A stretch of DNA of 64,000 nt, taken from contig NW_026623008.1 of NCBI RefSeq assembly GCF_023065955.2, positions 873,001 to 937,000 of the forward strand, in the 5' to 3' direction. The translations under genes were made by a program, and so were the position numbers. This DNA comes from Ursus arctos. Its lineage: Eukaryota; Chordata; Mammalia; Carnivora; Ursidae. Positions 11,601 to 24,000 of this stretch are shown here, piece by piece. Under the pieces are notes generated by a model. It was not told the DNA's origin, made no database searches, and saw only the letters and a program-made list of their open reading frames with translations. The number at the start of each line of letters is the position of its first letter. Positions within the stretch are counted from its first letter, which is position 1.

Positions 11601-14600
11601 GATTTCCAGAAGCCCCATCTGGATAGAAGGGGCCCTCCCCAAACATGCGGGGCTGGAGGCAGGGCGTGGGTGGGCCTGGGGTGCTGCCCTGGGAAGGGGC
11701 TGTGTGTTCTGAGTGTGGGAGCGACACCAGGTCACATATGAAACTGGGTGGCTGGAGGGCTGCCCTGCGGGGCCCCCTTGTGCCCCTCTAGCCGTTCTCC
11801 CTTCTTCCTGATCATGACAGAGCCCTGAGCTTCAGTGGGACACGGAGCTGCCCAGTAGGCTCTACTGCCCCATCTACCTTGCGGCCAGGGGTCACCACGT
11901 GACCATCACTTCCGGCTCACGCGGAGGACCTCGCCTTTCCCCCTTCCCTCTGACTGGGAAGGGACAATGCCTTGGAAGCCATTTTTTGAGGGTGGCAGGG
12001 CAGCACGCCTGCCAGACGCTCACCTCTGGGGCAGAAACAAGTCCTTGCTTAACGAAGCTAAGTCTGGGGCACCTTTGTCACAGCAGCTCCACACGATGAC
12101 TTCATGACCTAAGTGCGGAGGAGCCCAGAGGACACGAGGACCCTGTGCTGGGCATACTTGACTGCAGGATGCTGGCCTTCTGTGTGCTTGGTGACGGGCC
12201 AGGCCGCAGATGAGTGCTTTCCAGGTCCATCCAGAAAGGAACCCGAGGCCTCGCCATGCAGGGGAGCAGGGCTTCCTGGTGCCTGACCTTCTCCCACGGC
12301 TGAGTCCAGGGTCTGAAGCTTGACTCCACCACGTACTTGCTCTTTCTGAGGCCCCGCTCCCCAGCAAGCAGTGTGCCCTGTGCCATGGGCCACTCTGAGG
12401 AGAAGGCAGCGGCCACACGGCATGGGGGGCAGCTTGCAAGCCCAGGAGTGGTGGTTGTCCTGGAGGCAGGAGGCCACAGCAAACATCGGCTCTCCACGGC
12501 CTCCGTGAGGCTCGGCAGCCACCAGCAGAGCTGCCACAGCTGGGGGCCACAGTGCACAGGCTGTGTGTGGACCCAAGCAGGGGCCCAGGGCTGCCACGGC
12601 CACGGTGGAGCAATGGGAGCGCCAAGAATGGAGACTAAACAATCAAAACACGTGGAATCCACAAACCCACAAATCCATGAGGAAACAGGAAGAAAGAGGA
12701 CCTAATCTGCCACCATCGCAAGTGGTAACGGTGCCAACTCCTCCTTACACTAAGACTAGTAAACAAGTGAACACGGAGAGCAACAGCTAGTACAGAAAAC
12801 AGCACTCCCGGCCCTTGTGGAACGGGAGGCCCAGGAGGTGACACCGGGAAGCACACCTGCCTCAGGAGACTTGTCCAGCCCAAGGATGGGGCTGCTTCAG
12901 GCAGGAGGCGTGGGCATTGCTACGACTGTGAGGCGACGGCCGCGCTCGCTGGGGTTCCAGACACGGTGTGGGCTGTCGCCGCATTACTGGGAGACTGGTC
13001 TTGGCGTCAGCACCAGTGGCAGGCTGGAGAAAGACGCAGGGGACTTAGAGATATGACGACGGGGTGTTGAGCCTGAAACAAAGTGAGCAGAGTCCGGGCG
13101 ACCGCGGGCGGCCCACCACTGGCGGCCCAGCATCTGCGTCACGGGGGTCCCGGCAGCGGGAGACAAGGAATACGGCCCGAAACGCCCAAGTTCGAGGAAA
13201 GACATGAATATAAATGTCAAAGAAGCTCTCTGAACTCTGAGTAAGATGAAACCAAAGACCCACCCGGGGACACGTTACAACCAAACCTTTGAGACAGAGG
13301 GGGAGGGGGCGACCCCGTGCACACGAGGCCTCAGGAGCATTGCCAGCCCATTTCAGAAACTCTGGAGCCAGAAGGCAGTGGGCCGACGTGTACAAACGGC
13401 CAAGAGGGAAAAACCGACAATCAAAAGCCCTTCTCCAGCAAAACCATCTTTCCCAAAGTGAGGGAAACCAAGACTTGCCCAGATGAACAAAAGCTGAGGG
13501 CCTTGCAGGAAATGTGCCCGGAGGCTGGAGGCCAAGCGGAGACACGGGGACTGTCACTGGGAGCCACCAGGAGAAATACAGCCTCAGTAAAGGCGAGCGC
13601 ACGGAGACGTAAAAGCCAGTGCTCTTTCACGGTGCTTTAACTGTGGGTTTTGTTCTCTACACAATTTAAGAGACTAATGCTTTTTTTTTTTTAAAGCACA
13701 TGTTTTAGACTCAAAGCTAACGGTATCGTCACTTTGGCTGGTGGTCCACATTCTGTTCTCCACATAAATTAAGAGACCTAAGCATTTCAAACCTTGTGAG
13801 TTTGTGGTTTCGAACACACAGTCACTCAGATGTAATTCTGTGACGTTAACATGGGGACGGGGTGGGCGCCGAGCTGTAAGGAGCGGACCGCCTACAAACC
13901 ACTGAACCGAAGCTGCTCTAAGTCCGAATTGGGGTGCTTTAGTTTCGGGGTGTCAGATGCAAGCCCTCGGTGACCACAAAGGAAAGAGCTACGGGACGTA
14001 CACAAAAGGGAACGGGAAGGAGTTTCAATATCTGACTATAAAAAAATAAACTAGACACAAAAGACATCGACGCAGGAAACGAGGCGCGGGAGAGCGGGGG
14101 CGGCAGGGTGGAAGCCCGGCCTCTGCACCTGTCGGCCTCGACAGGGACAGACGTTCTGACACACACAGCAACGTGGACGACTCCTGAGGACAGTCACAGA
14201 AGACAAACACCACGTGATTCCACTTCCATAAGGCACTGAGAGCACCGAAATCCCTAGAGACGGAAGGTGGCGAGGAGGCGCCGGGGCCGGGCAGGGGCGG
14301 GGTAAGTGCCGCACGGAGACAGAGCTTCATTCTGAAGGTGGGAGAGCTCTGGAGGGCGTGCTGGTGGGGCCTGCCCGTTATGACTGTAATCTGCTGGAGT
14401 GGGGACTTACACACGGCTGAGATCGTAAACTCTCTGTGGGGTGTCCCAGTGACGGGAGGTGGTGTGGGGCTGCTGGCACATGGGACCGGGCGCTGCCACG
14501 GAGAGGGGGCTTCTCTCTCTGCCCCTCTGATGGAGGACGTTGCACGTGACTTCCTTTCGTCATCATTGTTGGTACAGGAGACGAGGGTGGTCTGAAATGT

Positions 14601-17600
14601 GCTCGTGAGGCTGGCCCTCATTTCCGGGGCCATGGTCTTTGCCCATGAGAAGTTCCTGCCAGGGAAGCGGCTGCCCGTTCGCCTGCAGCCTGGACCAAGC
14701 TGTGGCCGTGAGACACAACGCTTGCCGTTGCGATCAGCTGCTGAATTTGGGAGTGTTTGCTACACAGCACCTCGGCAGGAAGTGCTGACTTGTTCGCTCA
14801 GGAGGGGCCGTGATAGGTGGTTTCTGCGGGAGAATCCCCTTCTTTACTCCAGATGCCTGTGGAAGTTGTATAAGGGTGGGGTGTTGGTGTTACGGTATTG
14901 CTGTGCAGTGGAAGTGGATCAGCGAAACAGAGACCAAGCAAATGTGGCGAAGGCGACAGAGACGGGATCCGGGCAGCACACGGATGATCAGAGCTATTTT
15001 TTCTGCTTTTCCTTACGTTTGAAATTTTTCTTAATTAAAAAAAGGATTAGCAGTGACTGCACGTATCATGAGAAGCATGGAGTCATGTGTGGAACGGTCG
15101 AATCAATGTCGTACACCTCAAACTAACATAACATTGTATGTCACTGATACTTTGGTAATAAAAATTAAAAAATACATTAAAAGATTTTAAAAAGAATCAG
15201 TTCTGCACAACAAAGGCAGACAAAATGAAAAGGCAACCTACAGAATGGGAGAAAATATTTGCCATCCAAAATATATAAAGAGCTCACACAACTCAATAGT
15301 AAAAAAACAAATAGTTCGGTTAAAAATGGGCAGGGGATCTGAACAGACATTTTTCTTTTTTTTAAATAGAGAATAAAATTAAGGCATTTCTTACTGATGG
15401 AGCCATCAGGTGGGCGAGCCCTGGGGACACAGCTCTTCTCCACACCCCAACACACACCCTTCTAAATGGGACATGCGGACGCCCAACAAGCACATGGAAT
15501 TACTCAACACCACTCACCATCAGGGAAATTCGAGCCCAACCACAATGAGTTATTACCTCCCAGCTGTCAGAACGGCTCGAATTAGAAACACCAGAAACAA
15601 AAGGTGTTGACGAGGACGTGGAGAAAGTGGGGCCCTCGTGCACTGTTGGTGGGGATGCGAGCTGGTGCAGCCACTCTGGAAAACAGTGTGGAGTTTTCTC
15701 AAACAGTTAAAAATAGAGCTACTCTGCGATCGGCAATATACTTCCAGCAATACATCCAAAGGAAATGAAACCAGTCCCTCAAAAAGACATCTGCACCCCC
15801 ATAGTCTCAGCAACAGGACTTACGATAACCAACCAGTGGGGACAGCCTAAGCGTCTGTCAACGGATGAACAGATAAAGAAGAAGGATATCTTGCCATTGG
15901 AACAGCATGGATGGGCCTTGAGGGCGCTGTGTTACGTGAGATAAGCCAGACAGAGAAAGACAAACACCGTACGACCTCCCTTGTGTGTGGAATCGAAGAA
16001 ACCCAAGCTCATCGACAGGGACAGCAGAGTGGTGGCTGCAGGAGGCGGGGGAAGGTGGACCAAGGGTGCGGATTTCAGTTATCAGGCCTGCAGATGTGAC
16101 GTACGGCACGGCGCGTAGTTTACAAGGCAAACTGGGGGGACGTCACACAGCTGGCGAGGGGACCGGCGTCTCCTGAGACGACCTGAGGTCTCCCACAGCC
16201 TGGGCTCTGTGGGGCAGGACGCGGCCCTGGCTTCCCCGCGGCGATGTGAGCGCTCGCCCTCTCGGAGCGGTCTGCGAGCTCCCACTTGCGCGGGCTCGGC
16301 CACAGCCTCCCCTCACCTGAGCTGCGTGAGGCCGGGGACGCACCGCGCCCTTGTCACCAGGGCCTCGCCGGCTCGGCATCTCTGGACTTACCGCACATTT
16401 CTTTGTGGAGCACTTCAGCGGAACGGAAAATCCACCCGTCTGAGCCATAAATGAGACGTTTCCTTCCAGATCCTTGTTTATCTAAAAAATAAGACACCCA
16501 ACCACCCTAACGTTTGTAACTTTACCCAGGGACACACGCTGTGGCTCCAGAATCAGGGGCCGGACCTGGGCGTGGCCACAGCTGGGAGGAGCCTCGCACT
16601 GGCGGGGCCCATGAGAACAGTCTAACACGCCCCGTTTTGACCCAAGAACACACCAGATCACCCTGCAGGCTAGCAAACCATCAGGGCAGCCCTACAATTC
16701 TTCCTAGCATCAGAACACAGCTGAATATGTTTGGAAATAGAACAGGGGCCTGTGTGACCCCTACTGAGGCCTGTGCGTCCCTCCTCCATCACCACATCAG
16801 TGTCTGCAGAGCCTGGGGAGGAGCAGAGACCCCGTCCCACCCACCGCCCACTCACGATGGAGAGAAGTCCCTTTACCTCATCTGGTTTCGGAACAGACAC
16901 TCACCATGGGCTTGAAGGTGACAAGTACTTCGCAGGACATCCCGGCTGACATGGGACCAGGGGGATCAAAGCTGCAGGTAGAACCATCCAGGGGATACGT
17001 AATCAGACCAACTGGGAAGGCGCGGTTGGGCTGAAATGAACTGTGCACAAGAGCCACGGCCTGGAGCAGGACTGAGCGGGTCTTCTGGACCCTTCCTGCC
17101 CGTCCTCGGTGCTGCGCCCCAAGTCCCAGGAGACCCTCAAGTAACATCTGCATGTGTGTGGAGTGAGGGAGGGGGCGGGTGCCACGGTTCCCGGGGGACA
17201 TGCATGTGTCTGCCTGGAACCAAGGGCAGGGTTTTAACCCCAGGTGTGAGGGGTGTGAGCCAGGTAAGGGGCTGGCACTGACCCTGCACACAGCTGGGAC
17301 CCTCTGAACCCCATTTTCAGGGAAAGGTCCGGGGAAAGAGCCCCATCTTCACAGGGAGATTCGAGGGCAGTCAGCCTGTCTTGGGCTGGATCATGAGTGA
17401 GGAAAAGAAGCTCCCAGAGAATTTCTAATGTGGGGTGTGTTTTCACAAGGTTGGATTTGAACTAAGGTGCTTAGATTAGAAAGATACAAGCTAAAAACTT
17501 AATATAATTGTTTTCCCCCTGGCTGGTAATGACCCCATGGCACCAGGCAGAAGCAAATCCAAAAGTTCTCTGGTTGGGAGGGAAGCTTTTTGATGCCACA

Positions 17601-20600
17601 TCACAGAGACCCCGGGGGGCAGAGTCCCACTGGTGAGAAGTTGGGATTCCCCTCATAACGGACACGTGGACGCCAACAACACACGTGCAGACAGAAGGAC
17701 CAAACTCCAAGAGCCTCGGATAAGAGAAGGATTGAATGGGGGCTTTAAAAGATGTCGGGTTGGGGCGCCTGGGTGGCACAGCGGTTAAGCGTCTGCCTTC
17801 GGCTCAGGGCGTGATCCCGGCGTTGTGGGATCGAGCCCCACGTCAGGCTCCTCCGCTATGAGCCTGCTTCTTCCTCTCCCACTCCCCCTGCCTGTGTTCC
17901 CTCTCTCGCTGGCTGTCTCTCTCTGTCAAATAAATAAATAAAATCTTAAAAAAAAAAATAAAAGATGTCGGTTAAAATGGTCAAAGACAGAAACAGAGAA
18001 TCCCAGACGTGAGGAAGGAGCAAGATGCCGTCAGGAAGCAGCTGCCGGCCTGAGGTAGGGTGCAGAGCTTCTGCAGGTGAGAGGTACGGCCACCGAAACA
18101 AGAGACTCGGTGACAGTTTGTTTGTTTGTTTGTTTCTTTCTTTTTTTTTAAGATTTTGTTTATTTATTTGACAGAGAGAGGCAGCGAGAGAGGGAACACA
18201 AGCAGGGGGAGTGGGAGAGGGAGAAGCAGGCTCCCCACCGAGCCGGGAGCCTGATGCGGGGCTCGATCACAGAACACAGAATGCTGGGGTCATGACCTGA
18301 GCCAAAGGCAGACGCTTAACGACTGAGCCACCCAGGTGCCCCTTGGTGACAATTTCAACAGCCAGTTAGACACAGAGAGAGAAGGGCCGACTGAGTGTCA
18401 GACTGGAGAACACACCTGGACACACAGCTGGAGAGACGTCCACAGCTGTTCGGAGGTCTGAGTCCTCAGTGAGCCCTAATGCATCTAAGAAAACCAGTCC
18501 ACACCTGACACAACGCGGGGGAGCCGCAGGACCCTGAACACAGGGACGTCTCAAGGCGACCAGAGGGAAGCCAGACAACCCCCCGGGGCTGTAACTTCGG
18601 GCTGAAAGCTGACTTTGCAGCGGCAGCCACAGGACCAGGAAGACGGAGGGTGATGACCTCAGCGCAGGGATTCCAGCTCCAGCCCCAGCGGGGAGTGCTT
18701 CGGGTGCTGAGGGAACAGACACCCCGAGTCTGGGCCCCTGAGGCCCCCCCAGAGACCCGCAGAACAGCATGAAGAACAAGTAGACCCCAGATAAATCCTG
18801 CCCGACAGAATAATGGTGTTGAGCAGCAATTTCCGGCCACACTCTGCCCAGGCAAGCCTTTGCAGTTAGCGGAAGAATCCAGAACGCTGCCGGAAAGAGA
18901 GGAGAGGGAACGCAGATCCTAGCCCTACAGCAGCCCCTGGAAGAGAACAGCGTGTCCTGCGTGGGAGAAGCTGACCAGAGCCCAGGTCAGCAAGCATGAA
19001 TCGCAGGGACAGGTCGTGGGGATGGGCGGTGGGGACCAGCCTGCACCCACACACTCCCACCAGGAGTCCTAGAGCCATCCCGGGTCATCGTGGGCCTCCA
19101 AACACATCAACTAAAAGCTGGCAGAAACCAGGAGGAGACTTTCTTAAAACCAAAGGCAACATGCTAAGGAGCAGAAGCAAAGACAGACATTGCAGCAGAC
19201 ACACGGGGTCAGCATGAGAAAAATGAGGGAAAAGATAAAGCAGGGAAGAGCAAGCATTAAAGTGGACAGACAGACGTGAAAGATCCAGGTCATGCAGCAG
19301 TGGGGTCATAGAAGGAGGACACAGAAACACGGCTGGAGGGACATCTTACCCAGAGTGGGCGACACCAAAACACGGACAGAGAAGGAGATGTGGCCGCCAC
19401 ACCCCTGATCACACAGACCGGGGATGGCCTCAGACCCCGTCAACGCGAGCAGACACACAGCGCCACCCCCAGGCGGGACGCGCCGCACAGACCGTGCACG
19501 GCTGTCAGCCACACAGGCGCCCGCCCCCCGGCCCCGCGCCCCCGGGCCTCTCACTCGATGTGGATGAAGTCCCGGAGGTGCTCCTCCACCCCGACCAGCT
19601 TGCAGTGCTTAATGCTGTAGGTGGCGTTTATCAATGTGACCTTTTTCTTGTACACTTTGCCAAGATCAAAATCCTGGAAAAGCCAGAGAAGTTATCCTGA
19701 GCGTGTCGGAGGGAAGCCGCCTGTGCGCCGGCGCGGCAGCCTCTCGTGTGCCCCTAGATGGCCAGCGAGCCGACGACACGAGGAAGGTCTCGGGGACGGC
19801 CAGCAACAACTCCCAAGGTTTCCCGACCTAGAAAGGGCCCCTCTGGAGACACACGAAGAGCAGGGAGAGCGGGAGCGGGAAACGGCTTCCTGGGGACCTC
19901 GGACAGCGTGGGGCCCGGGGCTGGCGTCCGACTCTGTGTGACGGACTCGGGACCGTGTGCCGTCCCAGGAGCCCGCCAGCCCCTCTCCTGCAGAGTCTGG
20001 TGACTGTGACTGCGTGTGAACACTGGCCCCTCACTGTCCCTTCCCAGGGAGGCTGTCCCCTGGGACGAGGGCCTCCCGGGGCTGGTGTCTGATGCCCCCC
20101 CGAACACCCTCAGTTCCAGGGCAGGCTGGCAGGGCCGTGTCCCTCCTTCTGGGCGCCCGGGAGGGCTCTCGGCGCTCACCTTGAAGTGGATGAGCTTGGG
20201 CTTGCTGTTGAAGGGGCGACCTTTGAACTCGCGCCCGGACACCACCTGCTTGTGGGTCACTCTGCTGTGCAGCTTCTCCACGGTGCGGGCCAGGATGTCC
20301 TTGCCCATCTTCGTCCCGCCCACAGGCTTCCGGTCCACATCCTCTTTGGGCACCTGAGGTTCCAGAGAAGCAGCGGCTGACACGCGAGGGCGAGCCCAGG
20401 CCCAGGAGGGCCAAGGGCAGCTCGGGGGCTGCAGAAGTTAGTGGCACAGAGCCAGGACCCAGAGCAGCCAGGGCAGGGGACAGCGTGCACGATCTGGCAG
20501 GCCCCTTAGAGAGCTGCGACCATAGCGAGGTGGGCGGCCCTTACTTCAGAGAAAAAGGAAAGACGGGCAGAGTGGACACGTTCAGCGTTCTGGCAGATTT

Positions 20601-20986
20601 CTGGAAAGTAACGGCAGGGCGGAGTTTTCTAGATTTTTGAGTAGTTTATCTGTTTTTATTTATTTATTTTTATTTTTTTGGCAAGGGAGGAGCAGAGGGA
20701 GAGGGAGATGCAGGCTCCCCGTGGAGCAAGGATCCTGACGCAGGACTTGATCCCAGGACCCGGGATCACAACCTGAGCTGAAGGCTGATGCTTAACCGAC
20801 TGAGCCGTGGGGAGTCTGCTTGTCCCTCTCCCTCTACTCCCCGTGTTCTTTCTTACTCTCTCTCAAACAAATAAATAAATCTTAAAAAGATAAAATAAAG
20901 AGCTAACGTTTCAGTAGCAACAAAGCAAAATAAAAAAGGAGTTGGAGGCCTAGCTGACCGAGCCACCCAGATGCCTCGTTTCTCTA

Positions 20987-21017
<31 letters not shown>

Positions 21018-24000
21018 AGATTTTATTTATTTATTTGACAGAGAGAGAGACAGCCAGCGAGAGAGGGAACACAAGCAGGGGGAGTGGGAGAGGAAGAAGC
21101 AGGCTCCCAGCAGAGGAGCCCCACGTGGGGCTCGATCCCAGAACGCCAGGATCACGCCCTGAGCTGAAGGCAGACGCTCAACGACTGAGCCACCCAGGCG
21201 CCCCGTCATCTCTCTAGGTTTTTAAATCAGGCCAAAAGGAAGGTTTCGAAACGCGCGATAGGAACAGCATTTCCTCAAACGGCATAAATAACGGTGCCCC
21301 CCTGAGGGACGTGTGACCAGGCAAGGGGCTCTCTCTGCGTCTTGGCTCTAGGCCAGCAGCGCCGGGCATTCCCAACCTCGCGGGCCTGGAAGCAGGGAGC
21401 GCTTACCTGGTACGGCTTATGGTCGTCCTTCCAGAGCCCGGGGATCTCCGGCTCAGCCAGAGAGTCATCTTCCCAGCTGGTGTTCCCGGGGTCCCCCTGG
21501 ACGGACTCACTGGAAATGGCTACCAGTAACTGAGGGGCTTTGGGGTGTGCGGCCCCGTCACTGTCCTGCCGTCGGGGAAAGGAATTCAGTAGCTAATTAC
21601 AGAAAACAGAGACTCTACAGATCAGGGAGAAGAAAATAACCCTCATCGTGAGCCCCTTGGGCACATCTTTTTCTCTTTACCTGGGGACTAGAACACAGCC
21701 TGTTTCATAACTTTTCCCATTTAAAATATTAGTATCTTTATACAGCACTAAATATTTTTCTCCAACACCCACAAGAGTCCACAAGATACTAATTTATGGA
21801 TCTAGTTTTGTATTGTTTCTAATGTTTGTCCTTCATGGTTACCACCTGGAGGTGCCTGGTCCTGGGATTGGGCTTCGGTGGGGCCGGGGTGCAGCCTCCC
21901 TCCAGGGGACAGCACACGTAGACGGAGGAGACATTGTCACAAACGTGCGAAAGGCTCCCAAGGAAGGAGACCGGGTGTCGACGCGGAGAAACACAGGACA
22001 CCTAGTGTGGAGGGGCAGGGAAGGCTCCAGGGGCAGCTGGCTGGACGGGGCCAGGGGGCCGGGGCGGAAGCAGCAGGTGTGAAGGCCTGGACGTGTGGGG
22101 GCGGGGCTGGGAAACAGGACAAGACTGGAAACCACCTCGGGACAGAGCGAAGGCCCCGCAGAAGCCAGTGCAGACGCCCGAGGGGCTTCTCTGGGCAGCG
22201 CCATTTGTCCAGTGACCTGGACCTTCAGGTTCTGGGGTGCCAAGGGCAGAAGTGCTGCGCTGGGCTCAGGAGGGGAGTCCTGGTATCCCTGCCCCACACT
22301 CCCTGAGACAGGTAAACAGGTCACCGGCCTGGGGGCCGGCACGGCGTCGGCCCTCGTAGGGACGAAGGCATGAACGGATGAGGGCTGCACAAGAGAGAGG
22401 ACGTGGGTGTCTGGAGGCACCAGTACCCCTCGGCCCGGGACTGGCCTTTGGTCACTGGCCTGTCTCGGTTATGGAGGGACCAGTCAGGTGGCCTGAGCCA
22501 ACCTTGCTGCAGGCGACACCATGGTCACGGGCTTCCCCACCTGCAGTGCTGTCCCCAGGGGGCGGCTCCCACGTGGGTGAGATGCTGGAGACCTGGGTCT
22601 GACGCCACGTGGCCTGCCACCCCGCCCACTGTGGAGAGGACACGCCCGCCCACCGTTGGGGCCTCCCAGCAAGGACAGCCAGAGGAAGAAGGTGCCGAGA
22701 ACAAGAAAAGGAGACATCCTGGCGCAGGACATGCAGTTTCTCCTGCTGGATCTTAGCTGGAGGGGTTTATACAATGGCTCAAGGTCCCGGGCCCTCAGAT
22801 CACCTGTCTGCTCCCCTGGAGGTGCGCGCATTAGACGGGCAAGGGCCCCCGGCTCACCGGCAGGTGACAGGAAAGGACTGCTGTGCCACTCCCTTCACAG
22901 ACGTCCGTGACATAGCTCCACGTCTTATCCCGCAGAGTCAGCCGGTCCGCGGCTTTGGCAGGGGAAGACTGCTTCTTCTTCCTGTTCTCTTCCTCAGCCT
23001 CTTCTTTCAAAATCCGATTTACGATCTCCTGCTTTCTGAGCTTCTGCTCCTCCTCGAAGGTGCTGTGGGAAAACGCCATGTGGGCCCAGAGAAGGCGAGA
23101 CGCAAGATGTGAGCTGTGTCCGGGGACCCCAGGAGGCCCGGGTCAGCTCAGCGGCGCTCAAGAGCCCTTCCCAGGAGCACAGGTCCAGCCTCCCTGGGCA
23201 CAGGGTTGCAAGGCGCTGGTCCTGGCATGAGCCCCTCGCTCCTGAGGGAGTAGATGAGGCCAGGACGGAGACCCAAGACTTGAAATTCCAGCCCAGCCCG
23301 GCCCAGGCCCAGGCCCAGGCCCCACAATAAGCCTTGACCCCACGGGAGCTGCCCCTTGCTCCTGGCTTCCAGGCCGGCAGCTGGGCACTCCTGCTGAGGC
23401 ACAAAGCAAGGCCACACTCACTCCTCCCAGCTGCTCCTCCTTGGCTCTTCCTTGTGTGCCAGGCCTGTGCCAGACTAGGGGACTTGTGGAGCTGCCCCCG
23501 GGACCCCCCCAGCAGGATGGGGTGATGGCAAAGCTCCTGTGGTGACACTCAGGGCACGGTGACTCCCAGACAACAGATGCCGTCCCCAGTGAGATGGCCA
23601 GGAGGCCACCCTTGGGTAGACCCTGACAGTGACCGTGATTGGGGCTGGGGGGCTGGGGAGAGCTGGGAGTGGGAGGAGGGACGTGTCCTGCAGGAGGCGG
23701 GCAGGGGCAGGACACTGACCTTTGGATCTCAGGAAGCCCGCTCCTGGGGGCGGGGAATTGGGGGCAGGAGGCAGGGCGGGGTGCAGCTTGGGGGGCGAAG
23801 TACAGGGACCCTGCAGGCTGAGGGGGGGTCTCAGGGTGAACGACGGGGATGCCGGACCCCGGGGAGGGGGGTCGCAGCAGCTCGTGGCACCGAGCGCCCA
23901 TTCGGAGGAAATCAGAAAGCAGAACCCATGAGGGTGAGCCCGGGCTGGAGGGTCCCGGATTGCCCAGAGACGGAGAGAGTGAGCCATGTTGGGGCCTCAG

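Noticed and set aside
17031..17036. TTTCAG as acceptor of CFAP74 exon 14
   Set aside because: It would leave the reading frame broken after exon 13. The CACAG five bases further upstream restores it.
17762..17840. tRNA gene
   Set aside because: The tRNA-like boxes belong to Can-SINE heads, which are derived from tRNA-Lys. The tRNA fold is degraded, and each is followed by a SINE body and A-tail.
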